A DNA stretch of 64,000 nt from Gaetbulibacter_A aestuarii. GTDB taxonomy: Bacteria > Bacteroidota > Bacteroidia > Flavobacteriales > Flavobacteriaceae. Below are positions 63,368-64,000 of the stretch, in pieces. Within the stretch, counting starts at the first letter, position 1. Each line of letters begins with the position of its first letter. The position numbers and the translations under genes are program-made. The stretch lies in assembly GCF_039537665.1 (NCBI RefSeq), contig NZ_BAABAY010000001.1, positions 1,426,001 to 1,490,000 of the forward strand. Reading direction: 5' to 3'. The notes below the pieces were generated by a model. It was given only the letters and a program-made list of their open reading frames with translations. It ran no database searches and was not told the DNA's origin.

Positions 63368-64000
63368 TACAATAGTGTTTTTAATGTGTTAGCAAATTGC
63401 AAAACAAGGGTGTCTTTTGTTTTGGCGGCTGTGATCTGTAAACCGGTTTCAGGACCTTGAGGCACCGTAAGAGTTGGTAATTGCCCAAGGCTAAAACCAA
63501 CGGTATAGGCATCCGATAGATACATGGCCAATGGATCCTTCAAACTATCACCGATTTTAGGCGGTGTATTTGGTGTTACGGGCGAAAGAATAATATCAAC
63601 GGCTTTAAAATCTTCTTCAAAGTTGTTCGCAATAGCATCGCGCAGGGCTAGACCTTTCAAATAAATGGCATCACTAAAACCTTGAGATAACACCTGGTTG
63701 CCTCCAACAATACGACGTTTACTTTCTTCTGAAAAATTTTCAGAACGGGTTACCGCATAGGATTCTTTAAGCGATTCGGCTTCAATACGATTGCCGTAGT
63801 TGGTACCGTCCAGGCGCGATAGGTTAGAGGCCGTCTCCGCCATGGCCAGCGTATAATAGGTTGAAACTAAAGTTTCGGAATCAAAGAAATCCAGAGCTTT
63901 AACTTCAATATGGTTTTCTTTTAAAGTATCAACAACTTTTAAAAAATCAGCTTTAATCTTTGGGTTGATCGCCTCGCTATCGATAAAGTTTTTAAAATAG
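63367..64000 (-). CDS. gatA: Aspartyl/glutamyl-tRNA amidotransferase subunit A, partial
   Basis: The C-terminal 210 or so residues of GatA; the start lies beyond the right edge. The frame is open to base 64000 and reads YYTLAMAETASNLSRLDGTNYG and AIYLKGLALRDAI, then the typical end ADIILSPVTP-like stretch (VDIILSPVTPNTPPKIG) and LPTLTVPQG. The catalytic Ser-Ser-Lys part is in the missing N-terminal half. GatA releases ammonia from glutamine for transfer by GatB. Its stop codon overlaps the fusion gene start (TAATG), so the two are translationally coupled. Confidence 0.92.
   Translation of the reverse strand, partial: YFKNFIDSEAINPKIKADFLKVVDTLKENHIEVKALDFFDSETLVSTYYTLAMAETASNLSRLDGTNYGNRIEAESLKESYAVTRSENFSEESKRRIVGGNQVLSQGFSDAIYLKGLALRDAIANNFEEDFKAVDIILSPVTPNTPPKIGDSLKDPLAMYLSDAYTVGFSLGQLPTLTVPQGPETGLQITAAKTKDTLVLQFANTLKTLL

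Overview
The window comes from a low-GC member of the Bacteroidota, almost certainly the Flavobacteriaceae. The evidence is two SusC/SusD-type outer-membrane uptake pairs, a type IX secretion type-B (gliding-motility) C-terminal sorting domain, several short lipoboxes, cysteine-free forms of S4, S14 and L36, few clear Shine-Dalgarno sequences, and promoters of the Bacteroidota type (-33 TTG, -7 TAnnTTTG). No tRNA, rRNA, CRISPR array, insertion sequence or prophage was seen. The window is mostly conserved chromosomal backbone.

Layout. 1-1545: a rhomboid protease converging on rlmB. 1612-7145 (minus): an uptake operon read SusC, SusD, then a two-domain lipoprotein, closed by a terminator. 7146-7673 is a gene-free AT-rich gap that holds the SusC promoter. 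7674-10427 (plus): a large secreted PKD protein with a T9SS sorting domain. 10430-16096 (minus): a second SusC/SusD pair and a lipoprotein esterase. 16232-17926 (minus): a D15/BamA-like outer-membrane protein.

18105-35402 (plus) is one continuous ribosomal super-cluster: rpsL-rpsG-fusA-rpsJ, the S10 and spc genes, secY-infA-rpmJ, then rpsM-rpsK-rpsD-rpoA-rplQ. A textbook promoter precedes it and a strong terminator ends it. Most spacers are under 25 bases, but a few long ones (before rplC, rpsK, rpsD and rpoA) contain inverted repeats that look like cis-regulatory RNA. carA, eno, gltA and two guanidine-modifying-fold hydrolases (DDAH-like and CtlX-like) follow.

41524-51537 holds a TPR sensor histidine kinase, argS, and a cell-surface signalling set on the minus strand: ECF sigma factor, FecR anti-sigma factor, and a TonB receptor with an STN domain. 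A repeat-built lipoprotein is transcribed divergently from it. 51722-59865 holds ffh, folD, a six-gene minus-strand run (HerA-like ATPase, lipoprotein, cupin, hydrolase, rluF, VOC protein), queE and a DUF2911 protein. The window ends in gatA (cut by the edge) translationally linked to one long gene encoding GatB fused to aspartyl-tRNA synthetase.

The most unusual item is the GatB-AspRS fusion. It joins the enzyme that can make Asp-tRNA to the amidotransferase subunit that can convert misacylated Asp-tRNA(Asn), and its AspRS half carries the His reported for non-discriminating enzymes. Next in interest are the repeat lipoprotein beside the sigma/FecR/TonB set and the structured spacers in the ribosomal cluster. 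All family assignments are from reading motifs; no database search was run.
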